Assembly (NCBI RefSeq): GCF_001540865.1
Contig: NC_033622.1
Span: forward strand, 4,247,921 to 4,311,920
DNA from: Ananas comosus
Taxonomy: Eukaryota; Streptophyta; Magnoliopsida; Poales; Bromeliaceae
Length of the DNA stretch: 64,000 nucleotides
Reading direction: 5' to 3'
In this document: piece after piece, positions 1 to 12,565 of the stretch
How the letters are laid out: every line of letters starts with the position of its first letter
How positions within the stretch are numbered: position 1 is the stretch's first letter
Position numbers and translations under genes: made by a program
The notes under the pieces: model-generated
What the model was told of the DNA's origin: nothing
Database searches by the model: none
What the model saw: only the letters and a program-made list of their open reading frames with translations

Positions 1-41
1 GGGTAGCGTGCTACCTATCTAAAAAAAAAAAAAAAAAAAAA
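1..41 (+). repeat. SINE 3' tail (truncated by window edge)
   Basis: The first bases carry the self-complementary word GGTAGCGTGCTACC followed by a run of about 22 A. The same word and an A-tail form the 3' end of the complete SINE at 42306-42448 on the other strand, so this is the end of a second copy whose body lies outside the window. It sits inside AT-rich DNA just before a Helitron end. Confidence 0.7.
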
Positions 42-110
42 ATTATAACTAATTTTTAAAATTAAATTTTAAAATAACTACCCGCAACATCGCGCGGGTC
101 TCTTAACTAG
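42..110 (+). mobile_element. Helitron 3' terminus
   Basis: A short hairpin at 81-98 (CCCGC, 8-nt loop, GCGGG) is followed after 8 nt by CTAG at 107-110, and the next host base is T. This is the standard Helitron 3' end (hairpin plus CTRR, inserted between A and T). The hairpin design matches the ends at 9373, 36550 and 45254. The body lies upstream of the window. Confidence 0.75.
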
Positions 111-961
111 TTTAACTTTATTTTACAATAATAACCCACCAATAAACACGATAGTCAAGTGTTATTATTTATAAACCAGAGAGTGATAAAATGTAAATTA
201 TAAAATAATAAAATGCTACTTACACAGTCCTATCGTTTGAAAAAGATATCACTTTCCTATCCTTTTTTTTTTGGTAAATCCTAACGATAAAACCAAAATA
301 AACTTATAGAATAACTAGCAATAATTTCTTGAACGATAGAATGGCAAAGTAAATTACAGTAAAACACAGGGCCAATTTGAAGTTTACTCTTTTACTTTTC
401 ATTTCTTTCAAAGAGATTGTAGTTCCACTAAAGAGGATAATGATGTATAATACACCAGTCACATTATAGATGGGCCAATAACAAAAATTTCTTCAATGCT
501 TTCAGCTGCAAAAAATACTTTATCATGATATAATCAACTCACAGGTTTATACATTCATGAAGGTTCATTCTTCACAAAATTATACGAAAACTTTGCAGAC
601 AATATAAGACTATGGCCTACTATGGAAATGCATTCCCCACATGCAACTTTGATGCTTAAGAGCTCCCCTTAAGAAAACCTGAAAATGCTTCAGAGCTCAA
701 CCTCTCTAGTGGAGGTTCCCGAGAAGCAGAACCTGCTAGAGAAGTTTTCTATTGAATGCTATTCCAGTGGAGGTTCCCAATTCTTTGTGTCGAAGCAGCA
801 AAGCTACAAAGTGGTTTCGAGTTTTTTGAGGGGCTTTAAAGCATCAACACAGTTGCTTATGGACGCATAGTCACAACAAAGCCTAAGAATGCTGAGCTTC
901 TTTCAGGTCAAATGTCCAATGCTCCTATTGTCAGATTATTTTTTTTTTCTTTTCTTTAAAA
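111..961. other. Intergenic, 3' flank of kinase gene
   Basis: AT-rich sequence downstream of the minus-strand kinase gene. It should hold the 3' UTR and polyadenylation region of that gene. No convincing coding exon was seen; the short open frames at 685-870 and 889-1137 lack recognisable similarity. Confidence 0.5.
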
Positions 962-3900
962 TCAGCGAATTGCCTCTGCTCTTCTATGGCTCTTCCCATA
1001 CTCTTTCCTTATCTCCCAAAGCTGTTCAACGACTTCTTTCATTGCCGGTCTATCATGACGAGTTGGAGCTGCGCATTGGAATGCCAAATCAAAAATCTTT
1101 TTCAGTACCTCCTCATTTACCACTTCTTGTAACCTAGGGTCGAGGATTTCTCTTATTCTCCCTTGGTTATATTTATTGAAGGCCTGCACCAAAAGCAGGA
1201 GCAAGAAAGCTTTTAAATGTTAAAAAAACCACAACATAACCTTTCATACAAGTAAATTCTTAGATCTTCAAATTCATCCAAGAAAAGAACAATGATGCTT
1301 TACCCAACGGATGGTAACCCTTTCATCAAGACTTCTCCTTGTGTTCGTGTCTACAGGTCGACGTGCAGTCAGAACCTCTAGTAGTAGTATACCGAAAGAG
1401 AACACATCGCTCTTAGGTGTGAGATGGTACGTCCTCAGGTATTCAGGGTCGACATACCCGAATGTTCCTTTAACACTGGCCTTTACATGAGACTGGTCGG
1501 TTGGGCCAGTTCGGGCGAACCCAAAATCAGCCACTTTGGCTCTCAAGTTCTTTGTTAGTAGAATGTTTGACGACTTCACGTCACGGTGAATTATGGGCTT
1601 TTCTGGATGTACAAAAAAAGATAATGGATGTAGTAAGAGAACATAAGAAGCACAGACTTCGGATCTCTCTACATAGATTAAGAAAAAAAGGGGCACCCTG
1701 TCTATGACCACTTTTGTCTAGGTGAGAGAAAAGTCCGTGGCGAGCAATGCAGTACGAACATGGAGAAAAGAGTTCGTAAAGACACTTAAATTATGAGATA
1801 ATGAAAATTATGAGATTATGAACCTTTAAGATAAGCCATACTTTAAAGTTTTCCACATCAGAATGATGATTTGTACAACTGCATGTTTTCATAATATTGA
1901 ATCAGGACCAAAGAAAGTTTCCTTTCTGTTTCTAATCAGTGCATGCTACACTCGTAAAATCATATGATATAGATGCCCTTGCTTTCTAGATGAAGAACGA
2001 AAATGATGTCAGCTTAGATGAATTTTAGCAATTAGAAAGAATATATAAACTATAGAAAAATAAAATTAATGGAAAACTTCAAAAAGCCCCCATATGATGT
2101 GGCCTAGAATATTTGCAATTTACTACCCTACGATTCAAAGTTTAGTACTCTGCTACCTGTGGTTGTATTCATTTTCCGTAAAAACCTGCTATGCAGTAAA
2201 ATGAAGTATTTTACTATCTTGTGATTTGCACTTTATTGCCTTGTAATTCGTAAAATATAGCACTTCGCAACTTGTAGTTCATAAAATGTAGTGCTTTGCT
2301 ACCCTATTTAATGGAAGCTCCTTGTGGAAAATAAATAACAAAAACCACAGAATATCAAAGTACTACACTTTGAACCAGAGGGTAGTAAATTGCAAATGGG
2401 CTGTATTACAAGGGGAGGGGACTTTAAATTTTTCCCTAAAAATTTACTGATTCTAAAAGAGTAGTACTACAAAGTCATCAATAAAGAATATGCAGTTTAA
2501 AGGGAAAGGGAACAAAAAATAGATACAGAAGATGACTACACAATAGCTGCCAAATATATTCTAGAGGATAGCATTTCTTGTCATACTAAAAGATAAGTCA
2601 AAAAATAACTACATCAGAATTTTGTCAAACATTTGCTCTTGTACAACTAACACCTAAGCTGAAAACTTCAACGAATTATAGTTTTTTGGCAAATTGACCA
2701 TGAATTAATGCAAAATATATCGAGAAAACTCACCTGCATATAGATGAAGATAAGTTAATCCATGAGCAACATCAATGGCTATTTCCAGCCGTTGACTGAA
2801 GTCCAGAATATTCCCACGCTGACCTGCCAGGTAAGTGCACATATTCAATAATTCTCCATAAGTTACCCTAATTAAATAAATTAGAGCGTTACGAAGTTAC
2901 CATCCAAATGTTCCCTAAGATTGCCATTTGGAACATATTCAGCAACAATAAGGCGTTCATTTCCTTCATCGACATAACCAAGTAACCTGACTAAATTTCT
3001 ATGCTCGATTGTGGTAAGCAGTGCAATTTCATTGCTAAATTCTGCTTGTAAAGAAGCACAATATTCCTAACAAAAAGTTAAAGGTACAAGCGTTAAAATA
3101 GCCAAAAACAATTCTAGATAAAAAAGAAAGAAACCTTCAGCACACAGCTCGCTAATAAAAATAAATGAAAAAAATTGTAATTTTAGGTTGTGTGCGGCAA
3201 CTGACTTAACCCAAAGAGTTTATAATAAAGTAGCTTTTTGAGGACTAATTCGCAACATGATATTTATAGAAAACAGTAAAATGATGGCAACAAAGCTTTC
3301 CTAATTCAAATTTTTATGCCGTCTCATCTGGTCCTCCTAAACCTACTTTATGTTCTGTTAAGTATGAAGTAATTGTTGTCAGGATTTGCTTAAACTATAA
3401 TTATATTTACTTTTGGTCATTTAGACACTTGTTTAAAACTGTAATTCTTTATAGCTTTGATCATTTAGGCTGTCCTTATTTTATTTTACAATCAATTTCT
3501 ACGAACCAAACTGGCTTTTTACATCTTGATTCTTCATTATCCCATTTATTAAGATCCAATAGTAGCATCTGCTACAAACATTTCCACAAAATTACTATGT
3601 TGGCTTCACTTGTTAACTCACTGAACTCCCATAATATGTTCAGACATGGTATCTTTTTTGTTGCAATTTTGTTTCTCGTTTACAAATCAATCTGCGTAAC
3701 AACTTGTTATTTTGTAACTAGTATTCAGGAAAAAGGTTGATGAACTTCTAAATAAAGGTTCGACGATGTGGTGCAGTGAAGTATCTCCAAATAAGTCATA
3801 GCATATCTATCATAATAGTTACCTAAGAAGAAAAGGAATCTTCTTATGTTACTAAGGTTGGTATTTAACAGCAAAAGCATTACTTTGATAAATTATGTTA

Positions 3901-4237
3901 ACCAACAAATAGAATTAGGCAAGTCTCTGAAAATGTTGGAAGAGGAGTTAAATATTACCTGCCTTGCTCTCTTAATGGCAACAACCTGACCATCTGGGAA
4001 CTTGCCCTTGTAGACAATACCGAAAGCACCTTCGCCGACTTTTAGAGCAGGAGAAAAATTCTGAGTGATTTTAGTAATCTGCTCAAGAGTGAGATGCAAT
4101 GGGCCCATAGCACTTGATCGGGGAGATGGGGAAAATCTAGAAGGACTTGGTGGTACTCTAAATGAAATTCTAGGCGTTCTATCTGAATCCGATCTCATTT
4201 CCGAAGAACCCGCTGCAACATCAGATTCAACACTACA
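962..4237 (-). CDS. Calmodulin-binding receptor-like kinase, kinase-domain exons
   Basis: Five exons join in frame with GT-AG borders: 3959-4237, 2901-3066, 2734-2823, 1304-1602 and 962-1183 (stop at 962-964). They encode about 350 residues. The order is a Ser/Pro-rich juxtamembrane part (RVPPSPSRF), a glycine loop (GEGAFGIVYKG), the ATP lysine (VAIKRA), the HRD loop (IIHRDVKSSNILL), DFG (ADFGFARTGP), an activation segment ending in DPEY, then SDVFSFGILLLE and CAAPTRHDRPAM. Subdomain spacing and the AKVADFGFAR signature match the plant CRCK family, Ser/Thr kinases that bind calmodulin near subdomain II. All key catalytic residues are present. The exon starting at 4237 begins in phase 0, so upstream coding exons must exist; candidates are listed at 9692-9911 and 11654-12565. 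The CRCK3 subtype is an inference from the putative signal peptide and membrane segment. Confidence 0.9.
2070..2438. mobile_element. MITE with long terminal inverted repeats in a kinase intron
   Basis: Left (about 2071-2150) and right (about 2361-2436) ends are inverted copies sharing the 17-base block TTTGCAATTTACTACCC. The interior holds roughly three degenerate direct copies of a unit of about 36 bp with TAAAATRTAG and CTTTGC. Long inverted repeats with subterminal repeats suggest a Mutator-like MITE, but no clean target duplication is visible. It lies in the intron between kinase exons 1304-1602 and 2734-2823. Confidence 0.6.
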
Positions 4238-4616
4238 CTGTCAAGTATGTTCTATATACAGAAGAAATTGTGGTAAAATACACAAATATAATGCTTAAGC
4301 AGAAGTAGTTTACTGCCAAGTTCATAAGAAGATTCATTGTTAAGCTAATTTGGGAAGAGTGAAGAAATATTGAAACTAATAATAACATCTTTAGAATTCC
4401 ACAACTCCTACCAGCAAACAATTTTAGCTCTGTGTTCTTCTAATTGTCTCCTAGTGTTTTTTTTTTTTCATCTGCAGGAATTAATAACTCATCACAAAAG
4501 AAATGTAAGGCAAAAAAAAAAAAAAAAGTTTATGTTTCCAAGTAAGAAATCCCGGAGGAAATACCTAAAAAGGAACACATTTTGATTGCTCATATTATAT
4601 TTACTCAAATTGTGGG

Positions 4617-4846
4617 GAGTTCGGCTACTATACTATCGATAGTACCAAGCTCTTGGTACTATCGAGTTTTCTGCCGTTAGATCTACCCTTTGATCATTTC
4701 TATTCGTTAGATTATACTATTCAACCAACCATCCATTCAACCCTAGAAGACCACTATCATTCTAACCGCACATCTTTTCATCCAACGGCCGAAAACTCGA
4801 TAGCACCAAGCGCTTGGTACTATCGATAGTATAGTAGCATAATTCA
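4617..4846. mobile_element. Fold-back MITE, copy 1 (class A ends)
   Basis: The ends are inverted copies beginning GGCTACTATACTATCGATAG. Each end also folds on itself (CGATAGTACC with GGTACTATCG). The core contains GTTAGATCTACC, TTAGATTATACTATTCAACC and TCCAACGGCCGAAAACT. Seven further copies or relatives occur at 31.6-38.5 kb. This copy is in the large 5' intron of the kinase gene. Confidence 0.8.
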
Positions 4847-5025
4847 ATTGTTGGTTGTAATTATCTCGTTCCTCTGCTAGCAAGCCTACCTTCAATAGAA
4901 AGATGCCATCAAACTTCTAGAACGTGGAAAAAACATTTATGCAAAGTTTTGATATATGTGCAAATTGTACATTAATTATGTGAAGAGCAGATTTTTATAA
5001 CTTCTTTCAAAATACTTCCAAGTTG

Positions 5026-5065
<40 letters not shown>

Positions 5066-6100
5066 AGGGAAAAAGAAAGTTTTGATAAATATGTGGGCAA
5101 AAAATGTCACGTAAGCTAGCGAAAACATAAGTTGATTGTTGCATGGCTATTTACCAATATTTGCTTCTAAATATTGGGTTAAGCAATACTTCTTCTGGGT
5201 TAATATTGCTTGTAGAAGCTAAATCTTATCTTCGGCACTCGCAATATTGATCTTAAAAGCATCAAAATCAACTTCTTCTTATTCTTCTTGTTTTTGGGAG
5301 AGAGAAGCATCAAAATCAACTTCAATGTCCCTAAGAAATATAGACAAATAAATATATAGTAATAACACTAACCAACTTCATTTCATTAGAGCCATACTTC
5401 TTGAGGAGTGTTTTAAGGATTTCCCAAGTCTCAAACAAGCTTATGATGCCATCTTTGAAACAAAAATTTTGAGTGGCCATTGCCCTCACATTCAGTAGCT
5501 CTTTTGTTAAGCATATCCTGTCATCTAGGATTTAGTGAGATCGTGCACGATCTGTTAAGATTGTGTAGTTTAGAAGGGCCAAAGCAAGAGGGATTCAAAG
5601 GTTTAAAACTTGAAAGCTCAACTAGCCCATCTGAAAAGAGGGAGTAGTTACGCCTTCAGCATACAAGGAGAAGAGATTATCCCTTGTTTATAACTAAATG
5701 AGAAGTATTGATCCGAGTTGCCAACAACCCATACTATCTTTAGATTCTCTACTTATGTTGTCCCAAAAATTACAACCACTTGTATAGATCTTTTTATCAA
5801 TCAATCAACAGATATTGACATATTTTAAGGATTCATGTGGTTTACATACTCAACTGAGGCGGGATGATTTGAGAGCTGACTACAACTACAAGGCAGCACT
5901 CCTATTATAAATATGCACCAGTAATAATAGGCAATGTTCAACTTTACAGTAAAGCAATAAGTGATCCTAATTAAAGCAGGAATTGTGAGTTACAAAAAAA
6001 GTTGAAGAATTATATATTATAAGGTACATCATGTCACGTCTAGGGAAACCTCATGTTAGTTAACTAAGAACCATGCTTCCTTGTGCAATATCTATCCAAT
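4847..6100. other. Intronic AT-rich sequence
   Basis: This stretch lies between the MITE and the GC-richer start of the next repeat region. It contains an A-run of about 39 nt around 5026-5064. No coding exon with good splice sites was recognised, although at least one small exon of the kinase gene may be hidden here. Confidence 0.4.
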
Positions 6101-9100
6101 ATCATTAAAGGATGAACCCTTAACCCCTTTGTTGCGTTCTCCGTGATTTCGGGTCTCTCCCTTAACCCCTTTCCTGCGTTCTTCGCAATTTCGGACCTCC
6201 CGCACACAGTGCTCTCTCTGAGATGTGGGGCCCTACTCTTTCTTACCCTCTCTCCTTTTCTCTCTATGAGATGTGGGGCCCTATTCTTCTCCGCACGCTA
6301 TGGTCTCCTACGATGCCACTCTCCCTTACCCTCTCTCCTTCTCAACAAACCCTAACCCTCTCTTCCTTTCTTTTCTCGCCGCCTCTGCAGATTTTCCAGG
6401 ATTCCTCTGCCCCTCTCAACAAACCCTAGGTTCACCTAGGGTTGGTACTCCGGTGCCGCCTCTACAGATTTTCCGGGATTCCTCTCCCTCTCTCAACAAA
6501 CCCTAGGTTCACCTAAGGTTGGTACTCCGGCGCATTTAATGCCGCCGCGGGAAAGTCCCTTCTCGGCTCCCCGGAACTCCCTTCCTCTCCCCCGTATCCC
6601 GCCGCCGTATGCCTGTATCCACCAAAGATCTGGCCATTTAATGCCGCCGCTTCGCCGGCTAGGGCTTCCTCCCTTGTCGTACGCCCTGCCTTGCCGGAGA
6701 TCGGGGCATTTAATGACCCGTTTCTCCGGAGATGGTACGCCTGTATCTACCACAAATCTCTGCAATTAATGTTGCCGTGACAGTGCGCCGCTCGGCGCCG
6801 GCGTGTTCTCTTACTGTCCTCGCTCTTCCTTGGCTTTGTTCTGGTACTGGTATGTATATATATACACCATTGAGAGGTAAGGTGCCATGTCCAATTGCTT
6901 CTGAACTTCCAACTCTTACCTGCCATCTGTATTACTCTTATTTTTGTCGCCGCCTGTGGAAAGTAGGTCGGGCTCTCTGCAAGATCCTCTGCTTACTTCT
7001 TATATTATGATGCTGCGTACCTATGTATATGTTTGAAATTCTTGGTGCTCGGATGCTTCAATGTCTGGTGGTGGTTTTCCATAGGGTTCCTGTTGCCCCC
7101 GCAATTCCAGATCTGATGCTTCTTTGCCTTGAGATTCTTTTCACCTGGGTCTTGCTTGGATTTCGAGCTTTGAAAAAAAATACCTTCAGTTTCTTTGGTT
7201 CTTTTTTTCGTTGTCGCCTCCGCGGATCTGATGATTTCTTGCCTTGCGATTCTTTTCAGTTGGGCTTTTCAGCTCTAAGCTTATTCTAATGATTTTGGCA
7301 TTTCAGCTCTAAGCTGCCCGTTTGCTACAATTCTATTATTTTCTCTTCTCTAAGTTACCTGTTGGCTATTTGTGCTTTATGTATTGAATGCTTCTTTGTA
7401 GAACCAGCTTTCCATATCATGTATTACTTAAAAGATTTTGCTAGAACTAACTTTATACACCATGTATTACTTAAGAGATTTAATGTATGATCTCTTTTCT
7501 GCATCTATTGCTTATTCTAAGTATTGTTTTCGAGAAGTTGATGAGGTCAGGAGATACTTAGATTGTCGATATAATTACTTCTTTATCTGTTTTACTAATA
7601 AAATTTAATTTACATATTTGTTTCTATCATTGACAAAGAATTCCTGCTCGGTCTATTTTTTAATTTTTATTTTTTTTACCAGATGTGCCTTTTATCTTCG
7701 ATTTTGCTGTTTTTCTCTCTTTTTTCATTTAAATGTTTCCCTGTTGCTTTCGGTGCTCCTTGAAGCGAGGCAATGATGATATGCTCTGTTGGATTTGCCC
7801 CCGCATGTTGCCTTTCCTACTGAATTTGGCCGCAATGGCATGGCATCAAATGAACTCATGGTATTAGCGTGCAGCCAGCCTCTATATTGCGGATTTCCTA
7901 GACACATAATATTCAGCTGTGTCTTTACCTAACGGAAGAATAAAACTGACAGATTTATCTTACCCTTGCTTGGCATGGCATCGAATGATTTTATGGTTAT
8001 TTGTTGCAGCATGCGGCTATTCTTTCAATTTTCTATGCACACGTGTTATCTTGCCCCTTATTTTAGGGGAAGAGTGAAAATAATCCGTGTTTATCTTACC
8101 CCTTCACTTAGGGGAAGAATGAATGCTGAGCCTCGCAATTGATTTTGCTCTTTGTTTTGTTCGAATATTATTTCTGGAATTATCGTGCCCTTTTAACTGA
8201 GCATTGCAGATGATTTGTTGTATTCTTATTCGTTTTTTTCTTCCTTCGCTCTGTATTTGCTTCTTGGGTTTTTAAATTTTCGCTTTGGTTTTCTTGCTGT
8301 TGATACCTGAAACAACAATCAAATGCAATACACATATATTTTTTCCTCTTCTTTCATTTCAGGAATAATTTTGTCTACTTTATTATACTCTCGGTTATTT
8401 ACTTTCTCATCGCAGATTTAATTTTGCCATACTCGTATCGGAACTCTGCTGTTCACCTCCAGATTCAGCAGGGCAGGCAAATTGAGTAGGGAACTCATGT
8501 GAATCGTTTTAATTCTGATATTAATTCTACTCTTTTCTGCAGATTTTTTCCCGACATCGTCAAACTGCTGCTCTACTATCAACTATAGGCACATAGCAAG
8601 CTACTTGCTTTTATTCTCCTGTGTTTTATTCTTGCTTGGACAATGCAATTTTTAACTCAGTGTTCTTTACTCGCAGATTAACTGTGTTGGCTTCTGCTGC
8701 TTGGAATAAGATTATACTCTACCGTTCACTCCAGTTGCTGGGTACTTTGCTGTTCACTCAGTTGCAAGACAAGTTGTGGTAGTCCTTTTACTCTTACCTC
8801 GATGCAATAATATTCATCAGTTTCTTAAAGATAAATTAGAAGTAACTTCTGATGTGGAACAGCCAAGAAGAAAGCGCCTTAGGTAATTCTGCTATACTTA
8901 TGATATATAGTGCACATGTCATACATAATATTTTTTCATACATTAAACTTACAGTTTGCGAGATGGTGGCCAGGCAGATAGCAACATTGAATAAACTTTT
9001 GGACCTTCTATATTATGCACTTTACTATGCACTTTGTTAATCCAGTGCAAAATAATACATAGGCAGTTGTTTGTTATATTCTTTGGACTTAACTGATCTT

Positions 9101-9122
9101 TAATATTATAATATTTATGAAC

Positions 9123-9154
<32 letters not shown>

Positions 9155-9242
9155 TATTGTTTATCATTTACTACTATGTTTTAGTGTAAATCTTATAATA
9201 TGTTGTTTATCATTACTACTGTGTTTTAGTGTAAATCTTATA

Positions 9243-9307
<65 letters not shown>

Positions 9308-9373
9308 TATCATTTACTACTGTGTTTTAGTGCAAATCTTACTGCCCGCCGCGAAGCGCGGGTACTTAACTAG
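6101..9373 (+). mobile_element. Probable Helitron, 5' border unresolved
   Basis: The 3' end is clear: a hairpin (CCCGC, 8-nt loop, GCGGG, about 9345-9362) and ACTTAACTAG ending at 9373, followed by T. The body begins with GC-rich, duplicated leader-like sequence at 6120-6540 (two copies of CCCTAGGTTCACCTA and of CAGATTTTCC) and then becomes T-rich, resembling 5' UTR and intron sequence, possibly a captured gene fragment. No Rep/helicase coding is present, so it would be non-autonomous. The 5' TC start could not be placed; 6101 is where the composition changes. Confidence 0.5.
9250..9302. repeat. (TA)n microsatellite
   Basis: An almost perfect TA tract. A shorter one is at about 9124-9158, and the two share flanking sequence containing GTTTATCATT and TGTTTTAGTG, so the unit is locally duplicated. 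Confidence 0.9.
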
Positions 9374-9691
9374 TTTATACAAGTATAGTGAAGCAACCGA
9401 TACTGTGTGCAAAACAAGGAAAATAAGAAATCAAATGCAGACAATATTTGATTTCATGAATATCCAGAATCAGGAATAGATGCATTGAGCAAAGCAACCC
9501 CAAAAACCGACAACAGAAAGATTGTCATGTGCCATAGAAAAGGCCGATAATGAGATTACGTGGTCAAGGGAACAAAAAAACACATAAAAGAGTTTTCAGC
9601 AACCTAGGTCCGTAAAAAATTATAAATAATGCCTAACAGAGTTAAACATCCCAGTCATAACGTGATATTTACATTCTAGTACTCAACTTAC

Positions 9692-9911
9692 TTGAATTCA
9701 TATCCTTTGCTAGAACAGGATCCTCGCTTGCATCTTTCCTTCTGGTATGAAAACAAGGACATAGCAAACCGAAGCATAGGAAAAACATTCCTGATATAGC
9801 TAGCATAACACGATCCAACTCAGAAGTAGGATTATGACGTCGCTCTTGCTCCTCTGTTTGACTCCTAGTTAGTTCATCACAGATGCTGGAATTATTAGAT
9901 GGTTGAAGCAA
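9692..9911 (-). CDS. Probable transmembrane exon of the kinase gene
   Basis: The minus strand reads open through a hydrophobic stretch (VMLAISGMFFLCFGLLCPCF) followed by basic HTRRK, as expected for a single-pass membrane segment with a cytosolic stop-transfer. A strong donor (GTAAGT) follows at 9691. A membrane segment upstream of the Ser/Pro-rich juxtamembrane part fits a CRCK3-type kinase, and the exon lies on the same strand upstream of the kinase exons. The phase (one leftover base) does not fit the exon at 4237 directly, so another small exon or an altered splice is needed. The exon's 5' end is uncertain because a TGA lies just upstream in frame, close to a possible acceptor. Confidence 0.45.
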
Positions 9912-10826
9912 AATCTTTCTTCACATCCTCTTAAGCAGGTTCTCTGCAAAAAGGGGCAAAAAGAAAGCCATGATAATCATCTTTACAATCATGGGCAAAA
10001 GACAACAAGTGCAGTAGCAGCAGAAGTGATGCCGAACAAATTCATTGAGAGTACTCATTCTGAACCAACTTACTGAGCTTGGAATCAATCCGCGAATCAG
10101 GATGTACCAAAAGATTCAAAACGAATGAAAACACTACCACGAATGCTAGATTGGCCAATAAGAAAGAGACAAGTCCAATATGTTGGAAAGAGACAGAATA
10201 ACAATACCATCTTATTGACAATTTTGAATGACACTTTTACCTATTTGGATAAACTGTCATTAATTTTAATCTGCTTACTTTTCAGTTTTCGCACTATGGG
10301 CTACATTTTGATGCTGCTAAAATTGAGATCAACACTATCTTCCTTAAAAGCCAAGATATAAAGAAAGCTGAACACAATATACTAATCTGATTAGTTTTTT
10401 TTTTTGGAAAAAAAAATATATATATCAAAACATCGTGGAGTCAAAAAAACAGACTAAATCTCTCAATTTATGCCCTTTTTGTAGAAAAGATAATATCTAT
10501 AAGGAGCTAAATAAGTAACAGTGTGAAATTAATATGCATTTCACAATGAGAAAGGAGGCTGGCTTCCCACTTTATTAAGCCATCTTGAGTTGGCAGGATA
10601 ATCCACATCCCATGCTAATAATGCCAAAGACTTGTAGTCACCTTCAAGTGACTAAGATCTCCGGTACTGTTCTCATTTACTTAACTGAAGAACTCTTTTC
10701 TCTTACTCTTTCTCAGCTGTTATTAACTTGAGTGAGAAAAAAGCAATTTTTACCATTGAAGGGTATGGAACCCTAAGATTTCAGATCGTTCTTTCCATGG
10801 ACATTTTTTGTATATTGTTAATAAAA
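9912..10826. other. Probable intronic sequence
   Basis: AT-rich DNA between the putative membrane exon and the Mutator-like element. A minus-strand open stretch near 10080-10140 ends in a good donor (CTCA then GTAAGT) and could be a small exon, but no family signature supports it. Confidence 0.35.
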
Positions 10827-11472
10827 GGCTAAATTACAGAAAACCCCCCTGTAATAACCCGCTTTTTCACTTTCCCCCCCTGACATTTAAAAACCTACAC
10901 TTTGCCCCCTTGTAAAATGAAAAATGTTCACAGGGGGGTTACGGTGTGTAAAATGACCATTTTGCCCCTCGCCATTGTTGTCTTCTTCCTGAGCTTCCTC
11001 AGCCGCCCCTTCGATCCGCCGCTATTTCCACCTCAATCGGCCACGATTCCTCTCTAATTTCTTTTCCACATGCTCCCCTTCTCCTCCTACATCGTCGTCG
11101 CCCATCGATTTCGGCGACAGTAGGGAAGATACTAAGATGGGTGTTGATGGAGAGGTAGGCAGGGACAACGAGGGCGAAGGCGAGGCGGCGGAGGAGGACG
11201 AAGCAGTTGTGGGCGAGGGCGAAGCAGTGGAGGACGGCGAGGCGGCGAGGCGGCGAAGCGGCGAGCCGGAGGGAGCGAAGCATCAGAGAAGAGGCAGAGG
11301 GGTATTTTCGGTATAAAAAAATATTTTTTAACAGAACCCCTGACGGAACCCTAACGGTAGGGGTGAAGTGCACATTTTTCATTTTACAAGGGGGCAAAGT
11401 GTAGGTTTTTAAATGTCAGGGGGGGAAAGTGAAAAAGCGGGTTATTACAGGGGGGTTTTCTGTAATTTAGCC
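10827..11472. mobile_element. Non-autonomous Mutator-like element with 9-bp target duplication
   Basis: Arms at about 10827-10935 and 11364-11472 are near-perfect inverted repeats beginning GGCTAAATTACAGAAAACCC. The element is flanked on both sides by the identical 9-mer TTAATAAAA (10818-10826 and 11473-11481), the Mutator hallmark. The interior (about 10970-11330) is GC-rich and coding-like, with GGCGAGGCGG repeats, so it could be a Pack-MULE carrying a captured fragment. No transposase is present. It lies in an intron of the kinase gene as reconstructed here. Confidence 0.88.
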
Positions 11473-11653
11473 TTAATAAAAACAAGAAGATAGATGTTTA
11501 TGAAAGTAAAATTATCTTTCAGAAGATGATAATCTTTAATATAGCCTGTGGCATCGCACGTATCTTCTTTCGCTCGATTAGTTTGCCACCCATTCATATA
11601 ATTCCTAGGTGCCTCATATTCTTCTTTTATCTTTTCCAAATGCTTCGACATAC

Positions 11654-12565
11654 AGCCAATAGACCAAATAGCTCCTATCTGCAATGCAAGAATAAGTATG
11701 CAGAAAATCTCAAAACTTTGGGCCAAGTTTCACTTTGCGCCGTCGACTTCATGTAACCTCAGTTGATTGCTCAAACCTCACAAAGTTATTTACTTAATTT
11801 TGAAGAATAAATACAGGGACAATTTGTCATCAAAGTCACGCAAAACAAGTACCAACCAGTGCTCAATTAGCCCCACAACGAGGAGAAGGCGGCGAAGCCA
11901 ATGTTGTCATGTGAAGGTTTTTAACTAAATTGGTCAGGTCGGACTTTTCCCCACCCATATGTGTGTAACAAAATGATTATTAGGATTCCCCGGAATGATT
12001 TTAGGCGATGGCAAAGGGATGTTACACTTCCGTCCAACTCTCACGTACAAAAGCAGGACATAAGTGAATAAGCTAATGATGTTCAGGCCGTCAATCCACC
12101 TGAATTGAACTTCGGGATCCAAGTCAAAGTTTTTTCCTAATTTAACAATTTAACATAACTATCAAATAATCCTTATTAGTTTTCAGTAATTTAACCTAGA
12201 ATCTGATGATCTATATCCGAAATATGATCATGGCGATGAAGCTAAGAGATGAAAAAGGAGAAGTTGACAAGCAACTCTTATTCTTGCAAATCAGACGAGT
12301 GAAAAGAGCAACTTTAACCAAATTGAATTCAGATTTTCAAAGTTCTTTGTACTTTATAACACAAAAACGATTCATTCATAATACAAAAAAGCACATATAT
12401 AGAGAACAAAAAATTCCAAAGATATCGATTCACCTATATCTATACTAACCGGAAAAGTTCGCTCCCCAAACAAAAACCCTAGTTCTTCGCATATCAAGCC
12501 AACATCTTCTCCCTTCTTACGATCAGGCACACAATCACTCCGGCGCTCGATCGGAAGGAGTCCAT
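11654..12565 (-). CDS. Putative 5' exons of the kinase gene (signal peptide)
   Basis: An ATG at 12565-12563 opens 15 codons (MDSFRSSAGVIVCLI) ending exactly at a donor GTAAGA (exon 12521-12565). The next acceptor (TTGCATTGCAG) at 11679 continues in frame with IGAIWSIG, giving a basic-free start and a hydrophobic core typical of a signal peptide. The second exon may end at 11654 before GTATGT, or run on to about 11600 because the frame stays open (CMSKHLEKIKEEYEAPRNY). I infer these belong to the same transcript as the kinase exons because strand and order fit and no other start was found. A full transcript would span 962-12565. Confidence 0.45.

Noticed and set aside
6143..7010. Small overlapping plus-strand open frames
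   Set aside because: Pro/Leu/Ser-rich translations of duplicated leader-like DNA without domain.
8949..9167. Open frame rich in Ile and Tyr
   Set aside because: It is the translation of a TA microsatellite and its flank.
11445..11726. Independent small gene from the 93-codon open frame
   Set aside because: It has no ATG at its start, runs into the Mutator-like element and is better read as one exon after the acceptor at 11679.
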